Source: Prevotellaceae bacterium (lineage in GTDB: Bacteria > Bacteroidota > Bacteroidia > Bacteroidales > Bacteroidaceae). Taken from it: a DNA stretch of 8,051 nt. The DNA is taken from assembly GCA_030523505.1 (NCBI GenBank), contig JAUNIK010000021.1:1-8051 (forward strand). The letters are read 5' to 3'. A model generated the notes under the pieces. That model was not told the DNA's origin. It made no database searches and was given only the letters and a program-made list of their open reading frames with translations. Of this stretch, positions 1-6,664 are shown in pieces; within the stretch, counting starts at the first letter, position 1, and the number at the start of each line of letters is the position of its first letter. Position numbers and translations under genes: made by a program.

Positions 1-1260
1 CAACAGTGCTATCCAAAGGGCAATATTTCCGAGCGCAGAGAAGAAGAAATAATAAATACCGAAGAAGAATATAGCACCTACAAAACAAGAAAGGAACATC
101 TCTTTGGTACGTGTCATACCAATGAACAAACCGTCATATATAAAAGCCAACACTCCACACACTGGTATCAACAATGCAAAAAACGAATAATCGTGCGAGG
201 CTTCAATAACGGTGTTATCGCTTGTAAGCAACGACAGGAACCCATCGCCGCCGAGGTAATACACCATCGTGAAAAGCACTGTAAACAATCCGCCCCATAC
301 AAGGAGGTTTCTATGCAATTGTCCTAAAGACTTTCTATCCTCTGCTCCGACAAAGCGCCCTGCCAATGCTTCTCCGGCAAAGGCGAAACCGTCCATGACA
401 TACGAGAACAATGTGAACAGAGTCATTATCAATGTGTTGACAGCAAGTATCACTTCACCTTGTGCACTACCGGCAGAGGTAAAGAACAGATTGACTGCCA
501 CAAGACATAATGTACGGAAAAAGATATCGCGGTTTGTACTGAAGAAAGCCGCCATACGATTGGCGTCATAAGTAGATGCTCCATCTCCGGACTTATCTCT
601 ATTGAATGGAGAACGCAAACCAAGCACCGTTTCCTCAGGATAGAGACGGCGGGAAGAGAAATACAGCATCAGGAAGGCAATCCATTGCGAGAGCGCCGTA
701 CCGAGAGCTACTCCGGCGATATCCATCTTCAACACAAAGACAAACATCAACGAGAATACTATATTGATGACATTCTGCGATACGGCAACAAGCATCGGTG
801 TCTTGGTGTTTTGCATTCCGATAAGAAAGCCATTCAATGCAAAAGAACCTAACACAGCCGGTGCTCCGAAGATTACTATATTAAAATATGTGGAAACGAG
901 ATGCACAGAACTGTCACCGACCTGCATCAGTATCATTGCTACAGAACGGATAGGAACCATACACACAAGCATCGCTACTCCTAAAAGGAATCCTATAGAA
1001 AGGCTACGTTTGAACAACCAGTTGATTCCAGCGCGATCTTTTGCTCCATAAGCCTGAGCTGTCATACCTGATGTACCCATTCGTAGGAACGCCAGTACCC
1101 AGTACATCACATTGAATATCATTGCTCCAACACTGATGGCAGCAAGATATGAAGCATTGCCGATATGTCCCACTATGGCGATATCCACTAATGAGAGCAA
1201 TGGCACCGTGATGTTCGACACTATCGAAGGCACAGCCAGTCTTATGATTTCCCGATTCAA
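1..1260 (-). CDS. MATE family efflux transporter (DinF-like), C-terminus cut by window edge
   Basis: This is an inner-membrane antiporter of the MATE family, which typically exports drugs or metabolites in exchange for Na+ or H+; the substrate cannot be told from sequence. The minus strand is open for 420 codons to base 1 with no stop. The protein is a run of hydrophobic helices with the family's two-fold layout: the N-terminal half opens with NREIIRLAVPSIVSN and has VDIAIVGHIG at about residues 25-34, and the second half has the DinF-like stretch FSYVMDGFAFAGEALAGRF at about 285-303. Family members are usually about 440-450 residues, so roughly 20-30 residues are missing on the left. The start is inferred as TTG at 1260-1258: an in-frame TAA lies a few codons upstream, no ATG is available, the next Met is near residue 47 inside a helix, and NREI is a usual N-terminus for this group. 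It lies 44 bases downstream of the transglycosylase gene on the same strand, so co-transcription is possible. Confidence 0.92.
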   Translation of the reverse strand, partial: MNREIIRLAVPSIVSNITVPLLSLVDIAIVGHIGNASYLAAISVGAMIFNVMYWVLAFLRMGTSGMTAQAYGAKDRAGINWLFKRSLSIGFLLGVAMLVCMVPIRSVAMILMQVGDSSVHLVSTYFNIVIFGAPAVLGSFALNGFLIGMQNTKTPMLVAVSQNVINIVFSLMFVFVLKMDIAGVALGTALSQWIAFLMLYFSSRRLYPEETVLGLRSPFNRDKSGDGASTYDANRMAAFFSTNRDIFFRTLCLVAVNLFFTSAGSAQGEVILAVNTLIMTLFTLFSYVMDGFAFAGEALAGRFVGAEDRKSLGQLHRNLLVWGGLFTVLFTMVYYLGGDGFLSLLTSDNTVIEASHDYSFFALLIPVCGVLAFIYDGLFIGMTRTKEMFLSCFVGAIFFFGIYYFFFSALGNIALWIALL

Positions 1261-1302
1261 AGTGAAGAGTTAAAAGTTAAGAGTGAAGAGCGAAGAGTGA
1301 AA
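1261..1302. repeat. Six tandem 7-base repeats (AGTGAAG-like)
   Basis: Read on the plus strand, the 42 bases split into six consecutive heptamers: AGTGAAG, AGTTAAA, AGTTAAG, AGTGAAG, AGCGAAG and AGTGAAA. All fit AG-[TC]-[GT]-AA-[GA]. The array fills the gap between the stop codon of the transglycosylase (1305-1307) and the inferred TTG start of the MATE gene (1260), leaving only two bases (GG) over. On the transcribed minus strand it is a C/T-rich leader with no Shine-Dalgarno sequence. Similar short degenerate tandem repeats occur between genes in Bacteroidetes, as far as I recall. Function is unknown. Confidence 0.8.
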
Positions 1303-1304
1303 GG

Positions 1305-2504
1305 TTATATATTGTATTTATCTTTCCTTTTTGCAGAAGGATGTGGTGCTGGCATTCCTGGGGCAACACTTGGATTCACTGTTCCTCCCGATGGCATTGA
1401 TCCGCCTTTCATTCCGCGGTAGTTCATCCAGCGTGACATTATCCTATCCACATAGTCGGCTGTCTCACTGCCTCGCATATATCCACTCTTCACCACCGGA
1501 TCATTGTAATACTGTGGTTTCTGCAATCCGAGTATGTATTCCCTGACATTCTCCCATGAATAAGGCGACTTGCCGTTCTTCCTTGCCAATGCCATGGCAT
1601 CACGCACATGGAAAGAACCTCCATTATAACTTGCGAGCACAAATTTTATCCTCTCCGTAGGATTACCTATATCCGAGAATTTGTTCGATAATTGCGCTAT
1701 GTATTTCGCTGCGTGAGCCACATTCTGCTCAGGGTCGTATATCTGTGAACGAGGCAAGCCCAACTCATCGGCTGTTTTCGGCATTATCTGCATCAATCCT
1801 GCAGCGCCCGCCCATGAACGAGCTCTTGGGTCGAAGCACGACTCTTGATAACACTGCGCCGCCAACAAATGCCAATCCCAACCGGCTACAGGTGCATAGC
1901 GCTGGAAAAGATGATCGTAATTGGAGATGATACCCTTTGAACGGTTGAGCATCGGTGAATAAACATGGCGCTTTACTGTGGCACTTGCAAGAAGCAGTGA
2001 TTGCTGTTCAGTCACTTTCTTTATGACACTCGCCGTCATATAGTCTTCCAGCTCTTCTATCAGTGATGTATTCGACTGATTTACAAGCCAATGCCACTTA
2101 TTAGCAGAAGCATCGCTCAAACAGTTTTCCAATCCCTCAAAACTCTCTTTGAAAGGCATTGCAACAATGTCTGCTTCTCCCTTTTGCACTCGTTCCACCA
2201 TCTCCGTGGTATCCTTGCAGATATCCACTCTCAACGCCACTCCCTCATGCTGGCAGAATTCCTCAAGAAGCATATAATGGAGTCCCATTCCGCGTCCATG
2301 ATATTCATAATAGGTGTCAGGTCCCGACATGGTGACCATTATCAGTTCACCGTTGGAAATAATGTCATCCAAACCGAGTATGGAATCCGAAAAAGAAGTA
2401 TCGTCAGTAGTGCCCCAAGGGTTTGGAGCACTCGCCTTCTGTTCGCATCCCAAAATGAGGAATAACGACAAGGCAATGGTTAATAAAGGGTATATCTTCT
2501 TCAA
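1305..2504 (-). CDS. MltF-like lytic transglycosylase lipoprotein (SLT domain)
   Basis: This is a predicted envelope lipoprotein that cleaves the glycan strands of peptidoglycan. The 399-residue product begins with a lipoprotein signal (MKK, hydrophobic run, lipobox LILGC; Cys20 would be lipidated). Residues about 45-145 resemble the first lobe of a family 3 solute-binding domain (GELIMVTMSGPDTYYEYHG, then GEADIVAMPF). Residues about 200-360 are an SLT/lysozyme-like domain: catalytic Glu221 in QESCFDP, GLMQIMP at 236-242 and ASYNGG at 291-296. The tail (about 365-399) is Gly/Pro/Ser-rich and looks disordered. This order matches MltF, but the binding domain is short, as if its second lobe were missing. 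The start is TTG at 2504-2502: no ATG or GTG occurs in frame back to the upstream TAA, and the next Met (57) would remove the signal peptide. It is divergent from hisG and upstream of the MATE gene. SLT function is near certain; the MltF assignment is moderately sure. Confidence 0.9.
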   Translation of the reverse strand: MKKIYPLLTIALSLFLILGCEQKASAPNPWGTTDDTSFSDSILGLDDIISNGELIMVTMSGPDTYYEYHGRGMGLHYMLLEEFCQHEGVALRVDICKDTTEMVERVQKGEADIVAMPFKESFEGLENCLSDASANKWHWLVNQSNTSLIEELEDYMTASVIKKVTEQQSLLLASATVKRHVYSPMLNRSKGIISNYDHLFQRYAPVAGWDWHLLAAQCYQESCFDPRARSWAGAAGLMQIMPKTADELGLPRSQIYDPEQNVAHAAKYIAQLSNKFSDIGNPTERIKFVLASYNGGSFHVRDAMALARKNGKSPYSWENVREYILGLQKPQYYNDPVVKSGYMRGSETADYVDRIMSRWMNYRGMKGGSMPSGGTVNPSVAPGMPAPHPSAKRKDKYNI

Positions 2505-2529
2505 ATCGCGTACAAAATTAATAAATTCC

Positions 2530-2561
2530 TTTGGATTTATAAATAAAAAGTATTACTTTTG
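2530..2561 (+). promoter_or_regulatory. Bacteroidetes-type promoter for hisGDC
   Basis: TTTG at 2530-2533 (the -33 box) and TACTTTTG at 2554-2561 (a full match to the -7 consensus TAnnTTTG) are separated by 20 bases. The start of transcription would be near 2566, giving a leader of about 75-80 bases before hisG. The candidate dnaN promoter has the same spacing. The site lies in the 139-base divergent gap with the transglycosylase gene. Confidence 0.7.
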
Positions 2562-2590
2562 CGTTAGTTTTCAGAATAATTAGTCTTTCA

Positions 2591-2617
2591 ATCACATAAT
2601 AACATACTATTTGTGAT
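2591..2617. promoter_or_regulatory. Inverted repeat in the hisG leader (possible operator or hairpin)
   Basis: ATCACA (2591-2596) and TGTGAT (2612-2617) form a perfect 6-base inverted repeat around a 15-base A/T-rich spacer. It lies about 30 bases downstream of the predicted hisG promoter and 26 bases before the start codon. It could bind a dimeric regulator or form a weak RNA hairpin. No His-codon-rich leader peptide or T-box is visible, so the mode of regulation is unknown, and the repeat could be chance in AT-rich sequence. Confidence 0.25.
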
Positions 2618-2643
2618 AGAAATAACCAACAAACAAGAACAAT

Positions 2644-3495
2644 ATGTTACGAATAGCTGTTCAGTCAAAAGGTCGTCTTTTTGAGGACACAATGAACCTT
2701 CTCGCCGAAGCAGACATCAAAATTGGAGGGTCAAAGCGCACACTCCTCGTCAAGTCAGACAACTTCCCTCTAGAGGTGTTATACCTTCGCGATGATGATA
2801 TTCCACAATGTGTGGCAAGTGGTGTAGCCGACATCGGTGTTGTGGGCGAGAATGAATATACGGAGCGTGGCGAATGCGCTGACATCGTAAAGCGTCTTGG
2901 ATTCTCCAAATGCCGTCTGTCTTTGGCTATACCTAAGGCCATTGATTATCCTGGCGTTGAATGGTTCAACGGCAAAAAGATTGCCACATCATATCCAAAC
3001 ATCCTTCACCATTATATGGATGAGCATCACATCAACTGCGACATCCATGTAATCAACGGTAGTGTGGAGATCAGCCCTGGTATCGGCTTGGCTGATGCTA
3101 TCTTCGATATCGTAAGTTCTGGTTCAACCCTTGTGAGCAATAATCTCCGTGAGGTGGAGGTCGTTATGAAGAGCGAAGCGCTCCTTATTGGCAATCAGCA
3201 ACTGTCAGACGAAAAGAAAAACATCCTTGATGAGATGCTTTTCCGTTTTCAGGCTGTACGCAATGCGGAAGACAAGAAATATGTGCGTATGAATGCTCCA
3301 AAGGAGCGACTCGACGACATCGTTGCCGTTCTTCCTGGTTTGAAGAGCCCTACAATCATCCCACTGGCCGACGAGAACTGGTGCTCTGTTCATGCTGTTA
3401 TCGACCAGAAGGTTTTCTGGGAGATTATCGGCAAACTGAAGGAACTCGGTGCACAGGGTATCCTCGTCACCCCAATCGAAAAAATGATATTATAA
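2644..3495 (+). CDS. hisG: ATP phosphoribosyltransferase, long form (HisG)
   Basis: This cytoplasmic enzyme catalyses the first step of histidine synthesis, ATP + PRPP to phosphoribosyl-ATP. The 283-residue length and C-terminal regulatory domain identify the long, HisZ-independent form, which is normally a homohexamer inhibited by histidine. The N-terminus LRIAVQSKGRL is typical. The stretch at 47-70 (YLRDDDIP, then GVADIGVVGEN) is characteristic of the family. The PRPP-binding loop is IVSSGSTL at about 157-164. The ACT-like histidine-binding domain covers about 205-283, with PGLKSPTIIPL at 231-241 and a normal C-terminus. The ATG at 2644 gives the expected N-terminus and is preceded by an A-rich stretch rather than a Shine-Dalgarno sequence. 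It is first in a hisG-hisD-hisC operon, 72 bases before hisD, and looks intact. Confidence 0.97.
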   Translation: MLRIAVQSKGRLFEDTMNLLAEADIKIGGSKRTLLVKSDNFPLEVLYLRDDDIPQCVASGVADIGVVGENEYTERGECADIVKRLGFSKCRLSLAIPKAIDYPGVEWFNGKKIATSYPNILHHYMDEHHINCDIHVINGSVEISPGIGLADAIFDIVSSGSTLVSNNLREVEVVMKSEALLIGNQQLSDEKKNILDEMLFRFQAVRNAEDKKYVRMNAPKERLDDIVAVLPGLKSPTIIPLADENWCSVHAVIDQKVFWEIIGKLKELGAQGILVTPIEKMIL

Positions 3496-3516
3496 GACCA
3501 CTCGGCCCCTCCCCAA

Positions 3517-3532
3517 CCCTCCCGAGGGAGGG
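3517..3532. repeat. GC-rich hairpin repeat, copy 1 (hisG-hisD gap)
   Basis: The arms CCCTCCC (3517-3523) and GGGAGGG (3526-3532) are perfectly complementary; in RNA this would be a 6-bp stem with a CGAG loop. It is preceded by another C-rich run (3505-3514). No T-tract follows and the operon continues, so it is unlikely to be a full terminator. A near-identical element lies at 7797-7815. It is probably a dispersed intergenic repeat; an effect on mRNA processing between hisG and hisD is possible but not shown. Confidence 0.65.
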
Positions 3533-3567
3533 AGCTAGAAAGTATGCATATTAGTAATGGTTAAATT

Positions 3568-4854
3568 ATGAAAACCCTTATATACCCATCTCGCGAGTGT
3601 TGGAACTCTATCGTTGAGCGTCCTCATCTCGATGTTTCCGAGTTAAATGCCATTGTCAATGGTGTTCTCAGCGATATCCGTGCCAATGGTGACAAGGCAG
3701 TGAAAGCCTATGAGGAGAAATTCGACAAGGTTGTTCTCAACTCGCTCCAAGTGAGCGAGGAAGAGATGAACGAAGCCGAAACACTCGTAAGCAGTGATTT
3801 GAAAAATGCACTGCGTCAGGCTCACCACAACATACTTCGTTTCCACGAATCACAGCGTTTTGAAAGCACGAAAGTGGAGACTTGCGAGGGTGTCACCTGT
3901 TGGCAGAAGAGTGTTGCCATCGAGAAGGTGGGACTCTATATTCCTGGTGGCACTGCCCCACTCTTCTCTACCGTCTTGATGCTTGCTACACCGGCGAAGA
4001 TTGCCGGTTGCCGCGAGATAGTGCTCTGCACACCTCCTAACCGCGAGGGTAAAGTTCATCCAGCAATCCTCATGGCTGCTCGCATCGCTGGAGTGAGCAA
4101 GATTTTCAAAGCTGGTGGTGTTCAAGCTATCGGCGCTATGGCTTACGGCACAGAATCAGTACCCAAGGTAAGCAAGATTTTCGGTCCAGGCAACCAGTTT
4201 GTCATGGCCGCCAAACAGCAGGTTTCTCTCCACGATGCCGCTATCGACATGCCTGCAGGACCATCTGAAGTGTGCGTCATTGCCGATCATACGAGCAATC
4301 CGGTGTTCGTAGCAGCCGACCTGTTATCACAGGCAGAGCATGGCACCGACTCACAGGTGATACTCATCTCTACTTCAAATGCATTGATTGAAAGAACTCA
4401 AGAAGAGATTGAACGCCAACTGGAGGTGCTTCCAAGAAAGGAGATTGCAAAGAAGACACTAGAGAATTCGCAGATGATTCTTGTGCACGACACCCTCGAG
4501 GCTATCGACCTCAGCAATGAGTATGCACCAGAGCATCTCATCATCTGCACCGAGGATTACGAGTCGCTTGCTGAGAAGGTTGTCAATGCAGGTAGCGTGT
4601 TCCTTGGTCCTTTGGCTTGCGAGAGTGCTGGCGACTACGCAAGTGGTACCAACCACACACTCCCTACTCACGGTTATGCCATGGCTTATAGTGGTGTGAA
4701 CCTTGACTCATACTGTCGAAAGATTACTTTCCAGCATATCACCGAGAAAGGCATCAACTCAATCGGTCGCACTGTAGAACTGATGGCCGAGAATGAGCAA
4801 CTCGACGCCCACAAGAACGCCATGACAGTAAGAATACACCAATGCCGTTCATAA
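3568..4854 (+). CDS. hisD: Histidinol dehydrogenase (HisD)
   Basis: This zinc- and NAD-dependent cytoplasmic enzyme carries out the last two oxidations of histidine synthesis, L-histidinol to histidinal to L-histidine. The 428-residue length is normal for the family. Every key residue known from E. coli HisD is visible at a constant offset of four: zinc ligands Gln255 and His258 (in SQAEHG), Asp356 (in [11 protein letters not shown]) and His415 (in LDAHKNAM), and the catalytic pair Glu322-His323 (in EYAPEHL). The family signature region IFGPGNQFV to MPAGPSEV spans about 204-234, and YIPGGTAPL at about 124-132 is also conserved. The ATG at 3568 gives a usual N-terminus. The gene sits 72 bases after hisG, with a GC-rich hairpin repeat between, and 19 bases before hisC. 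It looks intact. Confidence 0.97.
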   Translation: MKTLIYPSRECWNSIVERPHLDVSELNAIVNGVLSDIRANGDKAVKAYEEKFDKVVLNSLQVSEEEMNEAETLVSSDLKNALRQAHHNILRFHESQRFESTKVETCEGVTCWQKSVAIEKVGLYIPGGTAPLFSTVLMLATPAKIAGCREIVLCTPPNREGKVHPAILMAARIAGVSKIFKAGGVQAIGAMAYGTESVPKVSKIFGPGNQFVMAAKQQVSLHDAAIDMPAGPSEVCVIADHTSNPVFVAADLLSQAEHGTDSQVILISTSNALIERTQEEIERQLEVLPRKEIAKKTLENSQMILVHDTLEAIDLSNEYAPEHLIICTEDYESLAEKVVNAGSVFLGPLACESAGDYASGTNHTLPTHGYAMAYSGVNLDSYCRKITFQHITEKGINSIGRTVELMAENEQLDAHKNAMTVRIHQCRS

Positions 4855-4873
4855 ACCCGTCATCATTAATTTT

Positions 4874-5917
4874 ATGAAAGAACTATCCTCTCTTCTCCGA
4901 CCAAACATACTATCGCTGGCACCTTACAGCAGTGCCCGCAATGAGTATAGTGGGAAAGTAGCACGCGTGTTTCTCGACGCTAATGAGAATCCTTATAACA
5001 AGCCCTTCAACCGCTATCCTGACCCACTGCAAGTGGAACTGAAGGAAGCCATCTCAAAGGTGAAGGGCGTGCCGGCAGGCAATATCTTCCTCGGTAACGG
5101 TTCCGACGAGGCAATCGATCTGCCTTACCGTTGCTTCTGCCGTCCAGGCATTGACAATGTCGTTGCCATCGAACCAACATATGGCATGTATAAAGTCTGT
5201 GCAGATATCAACGACGTGGAGTACCGTCCAGTACTTCTCGACGAACATTTCCAGATTAGTGCAGAGGCACTTCTCGAGGCTTGCGATGACAATACGAAGA
5301 TCATCTGGATATGTAGCCCTAACAACCCTACGGGCAACAATATCAACCGCGAAGCTATACTGAAAGTCATCGAGCAGTTCCAGGGAATCGTCATCGTTGA
5401 CGAGGCATACAGCGACTTCTCGCGTGAGACACCAATGCGACTCGCTATCACCAGGTATCCGAACCTCATTGTCCTCAACACCCTCAGCAAGGCGTGGGGA
5501 TGTGCCGCAATCCGATTGGGAATGGCATTCGCAAGCGAGGAGATTATCGAGGTGTTCAACAAGGTGAAATACCCTTATAACATCAACATCCTCACTCAGA
5601 ATCAGGCGCTCGAGGCTGTTAAGGATCCGTTCAGTGTTGATCGCTGGGTGAAGACACTCCTTGAAGAGCGTGAACGACTGATGGCTGCCTTCAAGATGTT
5701 GCCGATAACCAAAATTGTGTACCCGAGCGATGCCAATTTCTTCCTTGTGAAGGTCACTGATGCGCAGAATATCTACGACTATCTTGTCGATGAAGGTATC
5801 ATTGTAAGAAACCGCACACGAGTATCACTCTGTCAGAACTGCCTCCGTATCACCATCGGCACTAAGACCGAGAACGCCGAACTCCTTGGAGCCTTGCGCA
5901 GCTACGGACTACGCTAA
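4874..5917 (+). CDS. hisC: Histidinol-phosphate aminotransferase (HisC)
   Basis: This PLP-dependent class I/II aminotransferase converts imidazole-acetol phosphate plus glutamate to histidinol phosphate plus 2-oxoglutarate. The 347-residue length is normal. Visible features are LDANENPYN at 34-42, the NGSDEAID stretch at 75-82, SPNNPTG at 148-154, the PLP-contacting DEAY at 176-179, the Schiff-base lysine Lys206 in LNTLSKAWG, Arg214 in AIRLG, and the C-terminal substrate-carboxylate Arg325 in CLRITIGT. HisC cannot be told from other small aminotransferases by motif alone, but the position right after hisG and hisD makes the role nearly certain. The ATG at 4874 lies 19 bases after hisD, indicating co-transcription. 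hisB does not follow; a bidirectional terminator begins 34 bases after the stop. Confidence 0.95.
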   Translation: MKELSSLLRPNILSLAPYSSARNEYSGKVARVFLDANENPYNKPFNRYPDPLQVELKEAISKVKGVPAGNIFLGNGSDEAIDLPYRCFCRPGIDNVVAIEPTYGMYKVCADINDVEYRPVLLDEHFQISAEALLEACDDNTKIIWICSPNNPTGNNINREAILKVIEQFQGIVIVDEAYSDFSRETPMRLAITRYPNLIVLNTLSKAWGCAAIRLGMAFASEEIIEVFNKVKYPYNINILTQNQALEAVKDPFSVDRWVKTLLEERERLMAAFKMLPITKIVYPSDANFFLVKVTDAQNIYDYLVDEGIIVRNRTRVSLCQNCLRITIGTKTENAELLGALRSYGLR

Positions 5918-5951
5918 GGCGTTGGAAGGGAATAACAAACTTACGATAAGC

Positions 5952-5990
5952 AACAAAATAAAGGCCCGCAATGCGAGCCTTTATTTTGTT
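5952..5990. terminator. Bidirectional intrinsic terminator between hisC and the DUF3127 gene
   Basis: A perfect 14-bp inverted repeat, AACAAAATAAAGGC (5952-5965) and GCCTTTATTTTGTT (5977-5990), surrounds an 11-base loop that can itself pair CGC with GCG. The T-rich right arm serves plus-strand transcripts from hisC, and the A-rich left arm gives the matching U-run for minus-strand transcripts. The next genes converge on it (hisC ends at 5917 on plus, the DUF3127 gene ends at 6021 on minus), as expected for a shared terminator. Confidence 0.9.
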
Positions 5991-6020
5991 TATGAGTCTG
6001 ATACTTGTAATCCTTGATAA

Positions 6021-6467
6021 TTAGAATGGGAGGTCGTCGTTCGACTCTTCTGTATTTGCAGCAGCTGCAGCAAATGGATCTGCTGCTGGAGCAGCACTGG
6101 CTACTGGTGCAGCAGCTGGAGCTGGTGCAAATGGGGCTTGTGGTGGGAATGGATCAGTTGGTGCAGCACCGTTACCACCTACTGACGCAGGATCTACCTG
6201 ACGAACATCGTAAGCACGGATGTCTGTAAACCAACGGCCGTTCCATTCGCGAGCATCGATATCAAACTGTACGCTCACTTCCTGACCTACCTGAATATTG
6301 AAACGCTGAAGACGGTCAGCTCCCCATACATTGAAAACCAGTTTGCGCTGATACTGATCGTGCTGCTGGAGAACAAACTCCTGACTAATCCATTTCTCAC
6401 CTGGGTTTCGCTTGCTGTCACCAGTGCGAGGCTCAAGTGCAGCGATAATTTTTCCTTGTAATTCCAT
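6021..6467 (-). CDS. DUF3127 protein with OB-fold-like core and SSB-like acidic tail
   Basis: This is a 148-residue cytoplasmic protein of the DUF3127 family, which is found mainly in Bacteroidetes and has no established function that I know of. Residues 1 to about 92 are the conserved core (MELQGKIIAALEP, KWISQEFVLQQHDQY, VGQEVSVQFDIDAREWNGRWF), with alternating beta strands that suggest an OB-like barrel. Residues about 95-139 form an Ala/Pro-rich linker. The protein ends in ESNDDLPF, which closely resembles the DDIPF tail that single-stranded-DNA-binding proteins use to dock replication and repair partners. This layout (small barrel, flexible linker, acidic Phe-ended tip) is SSB-like, but the core is not a standard SSB. 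The start ATG at 6467-6465 gives the family's usual N-terminus. The gene is divergent from dnaN, which fits a DNA-metabolism role, though that is inference. Confidence 0.88.
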   Translation of the reverse strand: MELQGKIIAALEPRTGDSKRNPGEKWISQEFVLQQHDQYQRKLVFNVWGADRLQRFNIQVGQEVSVQFDIDAREWNGRWFTDIRAYDVRQVDPASVGGNGAAPTDPFPPQAPFAPAPAAAPVASAAPAADPFAAAAANTEESNDDLPF

Positions 6468-6554
6468 ATATCTATATACCTATTTAATTTTTTATATTTG
6501 CTATGATTTGAACGAATTCCGACACTCTTGATGCGATTTTTCCAAATTCAAATG

Positions 6555-6586
6555 CGAAATTAATAAAATAGTTCTAAAAATAGAAA
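6555..6586 (-). promoter_or_regulatory. Weak candidate promoter for the DUF3127 gene
   Basis: On the minus strand, TTTC (6586-6583) is followed after 20 bases by TAATTTCG (6562-6555). Each box differs by one base from the Bacteroidetes consensus (TTTG, TAnnTTTG), and the spacing equals that of the two better promoters in this window. The leader would be about 85-90 bases. The region is AT-rich, so a chance match is quite possible. Confidence 0.25.
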
Positions 6587-6602
6587 CTTTTCCGGCGATT
6601 TT

Positions 6603-6634
6603 TTTGTTTTGAACGATAAAATTTCGTATTTTTG
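6603..6634 (+). promoter_or_regulatory. Bacteroidetes-type promoter for dnaN
   Basis: TTTG at 6603-6606 and TATTTTTG at 6627-6634 (a full match to TAnnTTTG) are separated by 20 bases. A second TTTG at 6608-6611 is less well spaced. Transcription would start near 6640, giving a leader of about 25 bases, A/T-rich and without a Shine-Dalgarno sequence. This sits in the 197-base divergent gap, which otherwise holds nothing recognisable apart from a weak opposing candidate. Confidence 0.7.
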
Positions 6635-6664
6635 CGATAGAATAAATAAATAAAACATATTAAT

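Noticed and set aside
269..1051. Plus-strand open frames of 100 and 95 residues
   Set aside because: They are antisense to a continuous MATE transporter frame on the minus strand.
2091..2465. 124-residue plus-strand open frame
   Set aside because: It lies entirely antisense to the transglycosylase gene, and its translation shows no family-like or domain-like pattern.
3517..3532. Intrinsic terminator after hisG
   Set aside because: No T-tract follows the hairpin, hisD and hisC continue in the same direction, and the element recurs elsewhere as a repeat.
5125..5562. 145-residue minus-strand open frame
   Set aside because: It is fully antisense to hisC, whose motifs are intact; the composition is typical of a shadow frame.
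6057..6135. GCA/GCT-rich run resembling a microsatellite
   Set aside because: It is explained by the Ala/Pro-rich linker of the DUF3127 protein; the units are irregular.
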